From NCBI RefSeq assembly GCF_017498545.1, contig NZ_CP071793.1, positions 5,295,001-5,359,000 on the forward strand: a stretch of 64,000 bases of DNA. Direction: 5' to 3'. The notes under the pieces are model-generated. The model did not search any database, was not told the DNA's origin, and worked only from the letters and a program-made list of their open reading frames with translations. The translations under genes were made by a program, and so were the position numbers. Source of the DNA: Sulfidibacter corallicola (GTDB lineage Bacteria; Acidobacteriota; Holophagae; Acanthopleuribacterales; Acanthopleuribacteraceae). Numbering within the stretch: position 1 is the stretch's first letter; each line of letters begins with the position of its first letter. Shown here in pieces: positions 49,513-59,831 of the stretch.

Positions 49513-50796
49513 CTATCGATCCTCGCTGCGGGTCACTTTGGCGTAATCGTAGCTGGGATAGACCGGCTTACCGAGCAGGTGACGGCGCAGCATATCCAGG
49601 GCGATCGTGGTCGCACCCAGTCTGATTTTGGCGCGGCCCCAATTTGGTAATGCCATGACACAGGCATGATGGCCCTGAGGATGTGCCAATGCGAAGGCGA
49701 CGGTGCCGACGGGTTTGCTATCCGTGCCGCCGTCGGGTCCCGCGATACCCGAAATGGCGACCGCGTGACTGGTACCAGCGTGTTTTTGGGCGCCGAGCGC
49801 CATTTCGCGCGCGACTTCCAGCGAAACCGCGCCGTGGGATTCGATCAGTGCGTTGGGGACCCCGATCATATCGACTTTCGAGGCGTTGGTGTAGGTCACG
49901 TAGCCGCGATGAAAATAGGCCGAGCTGCCTGGGACCTCGACGAGCGAAGCGGCCACCATGCCGCCCGTGCAGGATTCGGCTAAGGCAAGGCTGAGCCCAC
50001 GATCGATCATGGCCTCCTGGATACAGCCGGCAAGGGATTGGTCGTCCTCGAAAAGCAGGTTGGCGCCAAGCACCCCGCGCATGCCCTCGGCGACCTGGTC
50101 CACGCGCGCTCGTGTCTCGTCGCCGAATCCCATGATCTTGATTTCGGTGTAGGGGAAATGGGCCCTGAATCCCAAGCGCGTTCCCTCGGGAAGGGGAATC
50201 TCGGCGACGAGATCGTTGATCCGCGATTCGCCAAGACCGAAACAGGTCATTTTCTTGATGAACGCGGACGGCGGAAGATCGGCATGGGCGCGAAGGTGCG
50301 GCATGACTTCGTCGCGCATCATTTTGCGCATTTCGTTGGGCGGCCCTGGCGTGAAGTAGAGCCAGGCACGGTGCAGTCGAATGACGAAACCACAGGCCGT
50401 TCCACGAGGGTTGTCGAGCATGGTCGCCGAACGCGGCAGCATGGCCTGTTTCAGGTTTCGCGCCGTCAGCTCGCGGCCGGATCGGGTGAACTTGTGCCTC
50501 AGCGCTTCGACCCACTCGGAAAACTCCACGAGGGGTTCGCCAAGCGCCCGTGCCGCGGCCTGTGCCGAGAAATCGTCGTCGGTGGGGCCCAGCCCGCCGT
50601 TGACGATGATGAGATCCGCTTCCCGTGCCCGTTGATCCATGACCTCGGTCAGTTCTTCGAGCCGATCGCCGATGGTGTAGCATCTGGCTGTTTCCAAGCC
50701 CTGATCGCTCAGGATTTGACTGATCCAGGCCGCATTGCTGTCTACGATTTGGCCCGACAGGACTTCCTCTCCGGTAGTCATGATTTCTACGCGCAT
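49513..50796 (-). CDS. cinA: CinA: molybdopterin-binding-like domain plus nicotinamide-nucleotide amidase
   Basis: 427 residues. The N-terminal half is the COG1058 domain (MRVEIMTTGEEVLSGQIVDSNAAW at the start, NGGLGPTDDD, FTPGPPNEM); the C-terminal half is PncC (ALAESCTGGMVAASLVEVPG, HRGYVTYTN, AISGIAGPDGGT). The protein recycles NMN to nicotinate mononucleotide and has ADP-ribose pyrophosphatase activity in other species. The name comes from competence genes next to recA, but here recA is 8.6 kb away. GAGGAGG before the ATG. It is convergent with the tRNA cluster. Confidence 0.95.
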   Translation of the reverse strand: MRVEIMTTGEEVLSGQIVDSNAAWISQILSDQGLETARCYTIGDRLEELTEVMDQRAREADLIIVNGGLGPTDDDFSAQAAARALGEPLVEFSEWVEALRHKFTRSGRELTARNLKQAMLPRSATMLDNPRGTACGFVIRLHRAWLYFTPGPPNEMRKMMRDEVMPHLRAHADLPPSAFIKKMTCFGLGESRINDLVAEIPLPEGTRLGFRAHFPYTEIKIMGFGDETRARVDQVAEGMRGVLGANLLFEDDQSLAGCIQEAMIDRGLSLALAESCTGGMVAASLVEVPGSSAYFHRGYVTYTNASKVDMIGVPNALIESHGAVSLEVAREMALGAQKHAGTSHAVAISGIAGPDGGTDSKPVGTVAFALAHPQGHHACVMALPNWGRAKIRLGATTIALDMLRRHLLGKPVYPSYDYAKVTRSEDR

Positions 50797-50991
50797 CGAT
50801 TCCTCCTCGGCGGCTGAACGCGAATCATCGTTCAAGGAAAAACATTCCCTCATCGAATGGTCGCGGTAGCGTGGACCGTCGCACTTGGAGAAATGCCGAA
50901 TCCGAAATCTGAATCCGGCTTCTTGTGCCAGGTCCGGCCTAAAGTTTGGCTCTTGGCCCGTTCGCGGGCGAGTGAAAGGGTTCTTTGGCGA

Positions 50992-51531
50992 TCAATCCAA
51001 GCGCAAATTCTTGAATTCGGGGTGCTTCAAGTCCTTGTCACTCAAAATGGGTGAATCCGGATTGGGCCAGTTGAGTCCCAACTGTGGATCGGACCAAAGC
51101 ACGCCGCGCTCGTCTTCCGGCGACCAGAAATCGGAGCACTTGTAGATGACTTCGGCGGTTTCACTGACAACCTGGAACCCGTGCGCAAATCCGACCGGAA
51201 TGTAGAACTGGTGCTGATTGGCACACGTGAGCGTGGCGCATACGCTCTTGCCGTAGGTCGGCGAGTTGGGGCGAATGTCGACGGCCACATCCCAGATTTC
51301 CCCCTGGATCACGCGAACCAGTTTGGCTTGCCAACGATTGACCTGATAGTGCAGGCCGCGCAAGGTGTGTTTCACCGATTTCGAATGATTATCCTGAACG
51401 AAATCGCTGATGATTCCCAGCTCCTCGAAAACCCGCTTGTTGTAGGCCTCCATGAAGAAGCCGCGGTGGTCTCTGAAAACCTTGGGTTTGAGCAGAAGAG
51501 GACCTTCGATGTCGTATTTCTCGATTTCCAT
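50992..51531 (-). CDS. rfbC: dTDP-4-dehydrorhamnose 3,5-epimerase
   Basis: 179 residues, the family length. Motifs: DHRGFFMEAYN, the catalytic His in TLRGLHYQ, GEIWDVAVDIRPNSPTYG (Asp) and YIPVGFAHGF (the Tyr and the second His). It epimerises dTDP-4-keto-6-deoxyglucose on the way to dTDP-rhamnose for surface polysaccharide. rfbA, B and D are not next to it. The ATG is inside a longer open frame; GAGG lies 5 nt upstream and the family N-terminus begins here. Confidence 0.94.
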   Translation of the reverse strand: MEIEKYDIEGPLLLKPKVFRDHRGFFMEAYNKRVFEELGIISDFVQDNHSKSVKHTLRGLHYQVNRWQAKLVRVIQGEIWDVAVDIRPNSPTYGKSVCATLTCANQHQFYIPVGFAHGFQVVSETAEVIYKCSDFWSPEDERGVLWSDPQLGLNWPNPDSPILSDKDLKHPEFKNLRLD

Positions 51532-51734
51532 GGGAGCCTCGTATCGCAAGTATTTGGTGGCTGGATCCGGACCGCCCGTCGCTTGCGGGCAGGCCGTCGA
51601 GGGGTAAAAGCCAGCGCCATTATAGCCGAAAAAGGTAGGGCCGGTTTCCGCTTCCGAAGATGGCTCCGAGGCCCCTGGGCAAGGGGCTGTAACCAGGGTG
51701 GTTGGCAAGGGAGAACCGGCGACCGCCACGGACT

Positions 51735-53018
51735 TCAATTGGTGACTTCGCCCTCCGAGTGGGCGATGATGACCGTGCCCACCGAATCGCTGAACACGTT
51801 CGTGGCGGTTCGGAACATGTCGAGCGGACGATCGACCGCCAACATGGTTCCCACGATGACGCCCACCTGATCTCCGGTCAAACCGACCGCCTCCAGCACG
51901 ATGAAGATCATGACCAGACCCGCCGAGGGAATACCGGCGGCGCCGATCGAGGCCAGCAGGGCGGTGACCACGACCAGCATTTGTTGGCCGAAGCTGAGAT
52001 CGACGCCCATTACCTGGGCGATGAAGAGAACCCCAGCGCATTCGTAGAGGGCGGTTCCGTCCATGTTCACCGTCGCGCCCAGTGGCAGGACGAAACTGCT
52101 CACCCTGTTGGAAACGCCCGCGTTTTCTTCGACACATTCCATGGTGATTGGCAGAGTCGCGGAACTGGAGCTGGTGGAGAAGGCGGTCAACAAGGCGTTG
52201 GTCATGTGGCGGAACTGGTTCAACGGGCTCTTCTTGGTCAGGAGCCACAGGAGCAGCGGTAATACGATGAACATGTGGATGGTCAATCCCGTCGCGATGG
52301 TGACCATGTATTTGGCGATCGCGTAGAAAAGGCTGGGATCTTCGATGCGGTATACGGCCCGGAAGACGAGACCGCAGACACCGTAGGGGGCGAGGCTGAT
52401 GATGGCCCCTGTCATTTTCATCATGATCTGGAAAACCGAATCCACGATATTCAGGATGCGATCGCGGTGGTCTTCCTGCATATGGGTCAAGGTGATACCG
52501 AACAGGATGCAAAAGAAGATGATTCCCAACATGTCCATCTCGGCCAGGGCTTGGACCGGGTTTTCCGGGATCATCCGGAACAGGATTTCCAGCGGAGAGC
52601 CGGGTTTCTGCAGATCGTCGGGAGAAAAGACGGGCCCCGCCTCGGTGTTCATCGTGACACCTTGGCCAGGCGCGATCAAATTGCTGAGCAACAGGCCGCC
52701 GGTGATCGCCAGCAGGCTGGTCAGGGTGTAGAACAGAAAGGTTTTGAGGCCCATGCGACCTAAATTTTTGCCGTCACCAATACTGGCGACACCTACGATG
52801 ATCGACGATCCGACCAGCGGCACGATGACCATTCTAAGCAGGCTGATAAAGAGCCGCCCGGCACCTTCCAGGATACCGACCACCATGGCCACCGTGCCGG
52901 AATCGCGTGCGGTCTCACTGAGGCCGAAGCGAAGCAGCACGCCCACGATGAGGCCGATGACCATCGCAATGAAGATTTGCCAATGGAGTGCGAGTTTGCC
53001 TGGGGAAGATTGGCTCAT
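51735..53018 (-). CDS. Dicarboxylate/amino-acid:cation symporter (DAACS family)
   Basis: 427 residues, about eight membrane spans plus two re-entrant hairpins. HP1 signature SSSSATLPIT and TM7 motif NMDGTA are both present, as is the TM8 region with AVDRPLDMFRTATNVF. In DAACS proteins an Arg in TM8 (here the residue within AVDRPLDM) separates glutamate/aspartate from dicarboxylate specificity; I cannot fix it from this alone. It is driven by Na+ or H+. ATG with GGAGAG upstream. The 740 bp upstream has no clear gene. Confidence 0.92.
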   Translation of the reverse strand: MSQSSPGKLALHWQIFIAMVIGLIVGVLLRFGLSETARDSGTVAMVVGILEGAGRLFISLLRMVIVPLVGSSIIVGVASIGDGKNLGRMGLKTFLFYTLTSLLAITGGLLLSNLIAPGQGVTMNTEAGPVFSPDDLQKPGSPLEILFRMIPENPVQALAEMDMLGIIFFCILFGITLTHMQEDHRDRILNIVDSVFQIMMKMTGAIISLAPYGVCGLVFRAVYRIEDPSLFYAIAKYMVTIATGLTIHMFIVLPLLLWLLTKKSPLNQFRHMTNALLTAFSTSSSSATLPITMECVEENAGVSNRVSSFVLPLGATVNMDGTALYECAGVLFIAQVMGVDLSFGQQMLVVVTALLASIGAAGIPSAGLVMIFIVLEAVGLTGDQVGVIVGTMLAVDRPLDMFRTATNVFSDSVGTVIIAHSEGEVTN

Positions 53019-53757
53019 GGATAACTCTCCGTTATAAAAATGAAAATCACAGAATGGCGTGATGGATGGGTGAAGACTTGGGTGGCGAAGTGGTGGCTTC
53101 TGGATGGGAAGGCTCGAAATCCGGCGAGCCGTCCCTGATTGTCAACCGTGTAGTTCTTGAATCATTTATGCGGAGGACCGTGGTTTTTTTGAAACGATGC
53201 CCGCCGAAGCCAAGGCCTCGTGGGCCATCCCGCGTGGGAACCCATCCACGCGAGTCGCCACCCTTGGAGGCGATGTGGGAAGCACGACTTATGCTTGGCG
53301 GAACAGCGAGGAAAAGCAGTGGATGCGGCCGGTTTGACGAGGGTGGTTCGGTGCCGAGGAGGCGGGAAACCGTGGCGGGAACCTGGCCGAGTCCGAAAAG
53401 ATTGGGTAAAGGACTGAGCATAGCAGATTTGGGTGAGGATACCAACGGTGGGGACGGGCATGATGTTTGCTCAGCTCCGAATGTGTCGCGTCTGGCGACG
53501 CACGAAAATATCTTTGAAAAACGTCGTCTTTCACCTATGATCGGGGTGAAAAACAGGGGTGGTAGATGGCCGGGCCCGCTCGCATTTTTGCGTTTTGCTT
53601 TTTCTTGAAAGAGGCTCCGGTCGTTATCCGCCACCTTGAATGTGAAGGCGTTTTTCGCAGCGCCCGTGAAGGCTTGCGCCGGTTTTGCTGCGGAGGTTCC
53701 CTTCGTTCGAACGGAACACCGGCGCGCCCGCGGAACGGAAAGTGAGGGTTAGGGATT
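53019..53757. other. Long divergent intergenic region before glmS
   Basis: About 740 bp. Two overlapping ORFs (one per strand) are long but have no ribosome site and read as low-complexity, basic protein; I do not annotate them. A GTTCC...GGAAC hairpin around CGTTCGAACG lies just before the glmS leader. The glmS ribozyme core was looked for and not seen. Confidence 0.5.
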
Positions 53758-55584
53758 ATGTGTGGCATTATTGGATATGTCGGCGGTCGTAAGGCGGCGC
53801 CCATATTGTTGAACGGGCTGAAGCGCCTGGAATATCGCGGATACGACTCTGCCGGTTTGGTCACCGTGAACAAGACCGGCGCGCGGCGCTACCGAGTCGT
53901 GGGACGCGTGCAGAACTTGGACAAACTGGTCAAAGGATTGGATCTCTCGATGCCCTGCGGCATTGCGCACACTCGCTGGGCCACACACGGAAAGCCGACC
54001 GAAGCCAACGCCCACCCCCACACGGACGATACCCAGCAGTTTTACGTGGCGCACAACGGCATTATCGAAAACCACGAAAAGTTACGCACGCAATTGGAAG
54101 CGGAAGGGGTTCATTTCCGCACCGAAACCGATACCGAAGTCATCGTGCAGTTGATCGCCAAATTTTTCGAGACCAATTTGGAAACGGCGGTCGAGGATGC
54201 CCTCAAGCATTTGGAAGGCACCTTCGGGATCGCGGCCGTCTCCAGCGCCGATCCCATGAAAATCGTTGCCGCCCGCCGCGGCAGCCCCGTCATCATCGGC
54301 GTGGGCAAGGACGAGATGTTCGTCGCCAGCGACGTTTCCGCTCTGGTCCAGTACACCGACCAGGTCATCTACATGGAAGACAACGAATTGGCGGTGTTGA
54401 CCCCCGGCGAATATCAAATGCTTTCCTTCGATCACAAACCGATTCAGCGGGAAACGCTGCAAATCGATTGGAAGGTCGAGGACGAGGGTCTCAAGGGTTT
54501 TCCGCATTTCATGCTCAAGGAGATCTACGATCAACCGGAAACCGTGCGCAACGCCTGCCGCGGCCGCATGATCGTGTCCGAGGGCGTATCGGTGCTTGGT
54601 GGCCTGCAGTCCAAGATGGAAGAGATCAAAAACCTGCGCAAACTGATCATCGTGTCCTGTGGCACCAGCTACCACGCGGGTCTGATCGGACGCTACATTT
54701 TCGAAAACCTGACCGATTTGAACATCGAGGTGGAGTTGGCCTCGGAGTTCCGCTATCGCCGTCTACGCCTGGACGAAACCACCGCGGTTCTGGCCATCAG
54801 CCAGTCGGGTGAGACCATCGATACCCTGGCCGCGATTCGCGAGGCGCGCCGCAAGGGAGCCTTGACGATTGGCCTGGTCAACGTGGTCGGCTCGACCATC
54901 GCGCGGGAGACCGATTGCGGCGTCTACTGTCACGCCGGGCCCGAAATCGGGGTGGCCTCCACCAAGATCTTCGTGTCCCAATTGGTGATACTCAACCTCA
55001 TGGCGCTCTTGATCGGGCGCTACCAATCGGTATCGCTCAACGAGGGCGTGGCGGTCATCAAGGCCCTGCAGAACCTGCCCGACCAGATCAGCGACATTCT
55101 GGCTCAGGCCAGCCAGCTCGAGGAACTGGCCAAGACCTACCAGAAATACCCCAATTGCCTTTTTATCGGACGCCAGATGCACACGGCGGTGGCGCTGGAA
55201 GGCGCCCTCAAGCTGAAGGAAATCTCCTACATCCACGCCGAGGGATATGCCGCGGGGGAAATGAAACACGGACCGATCTCGCTGATCGACGAGAACTTCC
55301 CGACTATCGCATTGCTCTCCAACGACGCCAGTTACGACAAGATGATCAACAATATCCAGGAAATTCGCGCCCGCAGCGGGCCGGTTTTCGCGATCACCTA
55401 CACGGGTGACGCCCAGGCCGAGAAGGTGGCCGACGATATTTTCCGGGTCCCGGAGACCCACGAGCTGCTGCAACCGATCCTCTCCGTGATTCCCTTGCAG
55501 TTGTTTGCCTATTACTGCGCTCGTTTCCGCGGTACCGAAATCGACAAGCCGCGCAACCTCGCCAAGAGCGTGACGGTGGAATGA
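53758..55584 (+). CDS. glmS: Glutamine-fructose-6-phosphate aminotransferase
   Basis: 608 residues. The glutaminase domain starts MCGIIGYVGG (catalytic Cys1 after Met removal) and has CGIAHTRWATHG and HNGIIENH. Two SIS isomerase domains follow (SCGTSYHAG, ISQSGETIDTL, AEGYAAGEMKHGPISLID). The C-terminus ends RNLAKSVTVE. It makes glucosamine-6-phosphate for peptidoglycan and LPS. AGGGTTAGGG lies before the ATG. glmU, glmM are not adjacent. A strong terminator follows. Confidence 0.97.
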   Translation: MCGIIGYVGGRKAAPILLNGLKRLEYRGYDSAGLVTVNKTGARRYRVVGRVQNLDKLVKGLDLSMPCGIAHTRWATHGKPTEANAHPHTDDTQQFYVAHNGIIENHEKLRTQLEAEGVHFRTETDTEVIVQLIAKFFETNLETAVEDALKHLEGTFGIAAVSSADPMKIVAARRGSPVIIGVGKDEMFVASDVSALVQYTDQVIYMEDNELAVLTPGEYQMLSFDHKPIQRETLQIDWKVEDEGLKGFPHFMLKEIYDQPETVRNACRGRMIVSEGVSVLGGLQSKMEEIKNLRKLIIVSCGTSYHAGLIGRYIFENLTDLNIEVELASEFRYRRLRLDETTAVLAISQSGETIDTLAAIREARRKGALTIGLVNVVGSTIARETDCGVYCHAGPEIGVASTKIFVSQLVILNLMALLIGRYQSVSLNEGVAVIKALQNLPDQISDILAQASQLEELAKTYQKYPNCLFIGRQMHTAVALEGALKLKEISYIHAEGYAAGEMKHGPISLIDENFPTIALLSNDASYDKMINNIQEIRARSGPVFAITYTGDAQAEKVADDIFRVPETHELLQPILSVIPLQLFAYYCARFRGTEIDKPRNLAKSVTVE

Positions 55585-55612
55585 GCCGGTCCCGAATCTA
55601 AGGTTCCCGCCA

Positions 55613-55659
55613 CGGCCGGGTCTCGAACACGCGTTTCGGGACCCGGCCGCGGTTGTTTT
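55613..55659 (+). terminator. glmS terminator
   Basis: CGGCCGGGTC/GACCCGGCCG 10-bp stem, then a GC pair and a T5 run, about 30 bp after the stop. Confidence 0.75.
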
Positions 55660-56179
55660 TGGCGCCGCCTGTTCCGACCAAGGTGGGCTCGGCTCGGACT
55701 CGCCACACGAAGCGCCGGAACGTCGGCGGCACGGTTCCCCCTTTCCGAAGCCCATTCGGGGCCCTTCCCGAAAGGTGTGGGAAGGAGGTGTTCGGTTTCG
55801 GTTGGTTCGGTCGGCCTTCCCGGAAAACTCGCTTCGGCTTTAGACGCGCTGCGGCGTGAGCACTGGGCCCTGTGGGCCAAAGCAGCCCTTTTTTTGGGCG
55901 TTTCCCGCTTCAAAAGCAATTCTTACCTGGAATCTTTGCCTGCTTTTATCTAAAATGTGGCCGTTCGTGAGTTCAGTATGGGGTTTCATTCTCCAGGTTT
56001 GGCTTACAAGGTCGCAACCTCGCAAGCAGTATCGAACCGGGATAGGGACAGAACATGCCCGGTATTAACGAAAAGCGATTCGAACACGCCGACCGTTAGA
56101 CGCGTTCCCCCAAGAGTCGCTTGCCGCATGTCTGGAGAGAACAGAACGGAACTAATTGGAACAGTTGGGTGATATTTCG
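55660..56179 (+). other. Intergenic region upstream of the act operon
   Basis: About 520 bp, no gene seen. It must carry the act promoter; an AT-rich run around 55915-55965 (including TAAAAT) is the best place, without a clear -35. Confidence 0.45.
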
Positions 56180-56740
56180 ATGAAAAACACGACAAAGTTT
56201 GTGAGTGTCATCGCTTTTTTGGCGACTGTCTGTGCCCTGGTCGGGATCTCCGTGATGGGTCAGGGCAAGGAAGCCAAAGAGGCGGCGGCAACGGTGGAAA
56301 TACCCATCGGTGCTTACGCTCCCGAGCAACCGATTGACTATAGTCATAAGTTGCATGCAGGGGATTTGGAAATTCCCTGTCAGTTTTGCCACACTTACGC
56401 CCGTCGTTCACGGTCGGCCGGGATCCCCGCACTCGAGCAGTGTATGCAATGCCATACGTTGATCGGGCGCGATCGGGATGCAATCAAGGACGTGGTCAAG
56501 GCTTACGAAGACAAGCAAGCCATTGAATGGGTCAAGGTTCACGACCTGCCCGATTTTGTTTACTTCGACCACTCCCGTCACATCAAAGCCGGCTTCGAGT
56601 GCCAAACCTGCCACGGCCCGGTGGAGCAAATGGAGGTCCTGTACCGCCATGCGCCGCTGACCATGGGATGGTGTGTGAATTGTCACCGCGACAATTTGGA
56701 TAAAGGCGCCTCGGTAGACTGTTTGACCTGCCACAAGTAA
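56180..56740 (+). CDS. actA: Alternative complex III subunit A, pentaheme cytochrome c
   Basis: 186 residues. An N-terminal span (residues 6-24, FVSVIAFLATVCALVGISV) anchors it. Five CxxCH heme sites: CQFCH, CMQCH, CQTCH, CVNCH and CLTCH. Additional His residues (DYSHKLHAG, FDHSRH, YRHAP) are candidate distal ligands. It passes electrons from the FeS subunit ActB to a cytochrome or oxidase. It is the first gene of the operon. The in-frame TTG eight codons upstream is possible, but the ATG is better placed before the signal. Confidence 0.94.
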   Translation: MKNTTKFVSVIAFLATVCALVGISVMGQGKEAKEAAATVEIPIGAYAPEQPIDYSHKLHAGDLEIPCQFCHTYARRSRSAGIPALEQCMQCHTLIGRDRDAIKDVVKAYEDKQAIEWVKVHDLPDFVYFDHSRHIKAGFECQTCHGPVEQMEVLYRHAPLTMGWCVNCHRDNLDKGASVDCLTCHK

Positions 56741-56752
56741 GTGAGGTATTTC

Positions 56753-59700
56753 ATGGCGAATAAGATTAACAGAAGAGACTTCCTCGGGCTGATGGGCCTG
56801 GGTGGAGTCGGCGCAGCCACCTTGAGCTGCGATCTTTCGCCCACCGATTACGAGGAAGGCTTTGACGAAAAGTGGAAGCCCTGGGTGGACCCGATAGCCG
56901 GTGAGGTTCCCTACGTGCCTCGCTACTACGCCACTACGACCTCCGAATCGAACGGTGTGGGATTATGGATCAAAACCATCAACGGCCGGGCGGTGAAAAC
57001 CGAAGGGAACCCCGAGCATCCGATCAACCGCGGTAGCCTGAGTGCCCGCCAGCAGTCGGTCATGCAAGGTCTCTACTCTCCCGACCGCATTCGCAAGCCC
57101 CTGTACAAGGGCAAGCCGATCACGCGGGCTCGGGCGGCGGAGATCCTGACCGAGCAAATGAACGCCAACAAAGGCAAGAACATCAGCGCACTGACCGGCC
57201 CCATCGGCGGATCGCTCGCCGATCTCTGGACCACCTTCGTGTCCCAGATGGGCAGCGGATCCCTGGTCCGCTACGAAGCCTTTCACAGCGGCGAATGGGC
57301 CGGGGCTTCCAACAAGGTGTTCGGCCAAAACGCTGTGCCCTACATCAATCTCGCGGGCACCGACATGATCCTCTCTCTGGGGGCGCGCTTCCTGGATGAT
57401 TGGGGTGATGGCAATGCCCACGAGCGCAACTGGGCCAAAATGAAAGAGCTGGATCACGGGAAGCGCGGCAGACACGTTCAGGTCGAGCCCCGCACCTCCG
57501 TCACCGGCGCCGCGGCCGACAGTCTGCTGCTGTGCAAGCCCGGAACCGAAACGGTACTGGCCCTGGCACTCCTGAAAGAGTTGGCCGCCGGTTCTTCGGC
57601 ACTCACGGCCGAAGAGCAATCGACCGTGGCCGGCCTGGTCGCTTCGGCCAGTTTGGACGACGCCGCCAAGACCTGCGGCATCAAAGTCGCCAAACTCCGG
57701 ACCTTGATCGACGAGCTCAAGCACGCCAAGTCCCCGGTGGTCCTGCCGGCGGAAACCACGGTGCTCGGTCATCAGTCCCAGGCGCATCACATCGCGGTTC
57801 TGTTGATCAACAAGTGTCTCGGCGGCATCGGCAAGCACTTCAACTACAGTGCCGCCAAGCCGGCGAAAGACGTGATCTCCCACCGCGACATCGTCGATCT
57901 GGTCACCCAGCTCAACAACGGCGCGGTGGATGTCCTGATCCTTCGCGGTGGGCCCAACCCGGCCTACTCGTTGTCGCCCAAATTGAAGTTCAAGGATGCC
58001 GTCGGCAAAGCGGGCTTCAAGATCGCCTTCGCCGACACCATGGACGAAACGGTGGCGCTCGCCGACCTGGTAATTCCCAATCTGCACGATTTGGAAGCCT
58101 GGGGCGAGGTCAACCCCTACGCCGGTCTCGACATGCTGCAGCAGCCGGTCATGCGCCCGCGCTGGGACATGATGCAGGCCGAGGATCACTTGATTCAGAT
58201 CCTCGCCCAGGCGGCCCCCGGCATCGTGGCCCAGGAAAATTACCGCGAATACCTCAAGGCGAGCTGGTTCGGACGATTCGCGTCCGGGTCCGCCGACCAG
58301 GAAGCCTTCTGGCGCTACTCCCTGAAAAAGGGCGGTCGCTTCGAAATGGCTGAATCCGGCGAGAACCTGCCCTTGTCCGGCGATCTCGGCGGTGACGTGT
58401 TCGCCAACGTTCAGCCCATGGGCAGCAAGGGGACCAAGCTGATCGTGCTGTCCTCCGCACGTCACGGTGACGGCCAGGCCGCACCGCGCGGATGGATGCA
58501 GGAACTGCCCGACCCCATGAACGGCGTGACCTGGGATTCCTTCCTGGAAGTCAACCGCACCTACGGGACTTCGGCCGGTTGGCAGATCGGTGACGAGGTG
58601 AGCTTCTCGGTCAACGGCGTCGAGGTGACGCTGCCGGTCATGCTTTCCGATACCTGCCCCGACGGCGTGGTCTACTTCGAAACCGGAATGGGCCGCGAAG
58701 GCATCGACGAGCGCTACTGCCGCGGCGTCAACGCCTTCTCGATGTTCACCGGTGAAGTCAACGACGGCGGACGCTTCGCGTTCGAACCCGCGAACGTGAC
58801 CCTGAACAAAACCGGCGGCCGCACCAAGCTCGCCACCCTGCACATTCCGGGTCTCGGCGACCAGCTCAACACCCCGCTCACCGGTACCGACAAAACCGAT
58901 TCGCGCTTCACGCGCGATCTGTTCCAAACCGTGGGTATCAGCGAATTGAGCGGTCATGGTGACGGTCACCACGGCGGTGGGCACCACGGCCCGCTCAACA
59001 AAAAGGTCGCCTTCCCCGAGCACCAAGACAAGAACTTCTACTACGACCGCTCCGAAGATCCGCTGGTCGTGGGTCGTTCCGAAACCTTCTACGACCCCTA
59101 CAAGTGGGAAATGGCCATCGACCTGGACAAATGTACCGGGTGTGGTTCCTGCGTCACCGCCTGCTACGCGGAAAACAACCTGCCCGTCGTGGGTAAGGAT
59201 CAGGTAGCCAAGGGTCGCGAAATGGCCTGGTTGCGCATCAACCGGTACCTCTCCTATACCGAGGAGGAGGACCACACCGAGGTGAAGGCCTACTTCCTCC
59301 CCATGATGTGTCAGCAGTGCGGCAACGCACCCTGTGAATCCGTTTGCCCCTCGTTGGCGACCTACCACAACAAGGAAGGTCTCAACGCGATGGTCTACAA
59401 CCGGTGTGTCGGCACGCGTTACTGCGCCAACAACTGTTCCTACAAGGTGCGTCGTTTCAACTGGTTCACCTTCGATTGGGACGAGGATGCCAAGTGGTAC
59501 ACCAACCCCGATGTAACGGTTCGCCACAAAGGGGTGATGGAGAAGTGTACCTTCTGCGTGCACCGCTTCCGCGATGCCCGCAACAAGGCCAAAGACGAGG
59601 GTCGCGAAATCCGCGACGGCGAAGTACAAACCGCGTGTCAGCAGGTTTGCGCCACCGGTGCCATTTCCTTCGGCAACTATATGGACGAGTCGAGCGAGGT

Positions 59701-59812
59701 TCATCACCTGGCCCACGACCAACGCGCCTATCGTGCCCTGGATTCCCACCTCTATACCAAACCGGGTGTTTCCTACCTGAAGCGCACGGTATTCGACAAA
59801 GGTCACGCGTGA
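56753..59812 (+). CDS. actB: Alternative complex III subunit B, fused Mo-oxidoreductase-like and Fe-S protein
   Basis: 1019 residues. A Tat-type signal (RRDFLGLMG) leads. Residues about 40-730 resemble molybdopterin oxidoreductases but lack an obvious cofactor Cys; in ACIII this domain has no Mo. Residues about 770-1019 bind clusters: CTGCGSCVTAC, CQQCGNAPCESVCP, then CVGTRYCANNC, CTFC and CQQVCATGA, giving the three 4Fe-4S and one 3Fe-4S set. It receives electrons from quinol oxidised at ActC. The gene is 12 bp after actA, with GTGAGG before the ATG. Confidence 0.95.
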   Translation: MANKINRRDFLGLMGLGGVGAATLSCDLSPTDYEEGFDEKWKPWVDPIAGEVPYVPRYYATTTSESNGVGLWIKTINGRAVKTEGNPEHPINRGSLSARQQSVMQGLYSPDRIRKPLYKGKPITRARAAEILTEQMNANKGKNISALTGPIGGSLADLWTTFVSQMGSGSLVRYEAFHSGEWAGASNKVFGQNAVPYINLAGTDMILSLGARFLDDWGDGNAHERNWAKMKELDHGKRGRHVQVEPRTSVTGAAADSLLLCKPGTETVLALALLKELAAGSSALTAEEQSTVAGLVASASLDDAAKTCGIKVAKLRTLIDELKHAKSPVVLPAETTVLGHQSQAHHIAVLLINKCLGGIGKHFNYSAAKPAKDVISHRDIVDLVTQLNNGAVDVLILRGGPNPAYSLSPKLKFKDAVGKAGFKIAFADTMDETVALADLVIPNLHDLEAWGEVNPYAGLDMLQQPVMRPRWDMMQAEDHLIQILAQAAPGIVAQENYREYLKASWFGRFASGSADQEAFWRYSLKKGGRFEMAESGENLPLSGDLGGDVFANVQPMGSKGTKLIVLSSARHGDGQAAPRGWMQELPDPMNGVTWDSFLEVNRTYGTSAGWQIGDEVSFSVNGVEVTLPVMLSDTCPDGVVYFETGMGREGIDERYCRGVNAFSMFTGEVNDGGRFAFEPANVTLNKTGGRTKLATLHIPGLGDQLNTPLTGTDKTDSRFTRDLFQTVGISELSGHGDGHHGGGHHGPLNKKVAFPEHQDKNFYYDRSEDPLVVGRSETFYDPYKWEMAIDLDKCTGCGSCVTACYAENNLPVVGKDQVAKGREMAWLRINRYLSYTEEEDHTEVKAYFLPMMCQQCGNAPCESVCPSLATYHNKEGLNAMVYNRCVGTRYCANNCSYKVRRFNWFTFDWDEDAKWYTNPDVTVRHKGVMEKCTFCVHRFRDARNKAKDEGREIRDGEVQTACQQVCATGAISFGNYMDESSEVHHLAHDQRAYRALDSHLYTKPGVSYLKRTVFDKGHA

Positions 59813-59831
59813 TCGGAGAGGGTGAGTAAAA

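Noticed and set aside
53047..53634. Gene in the 740-bp gap before glmS (either strand)
   Set aside because: ORFs lack ribosome sites, overlap each other on opposite strands and read as basic low-complexity protein.
53640..53757. glmS ribozyme/riboswitch upstream of glmS
   Set aside because: The conserved core sequence and pseudoknot pairing were not found; only a small hairpin is present.
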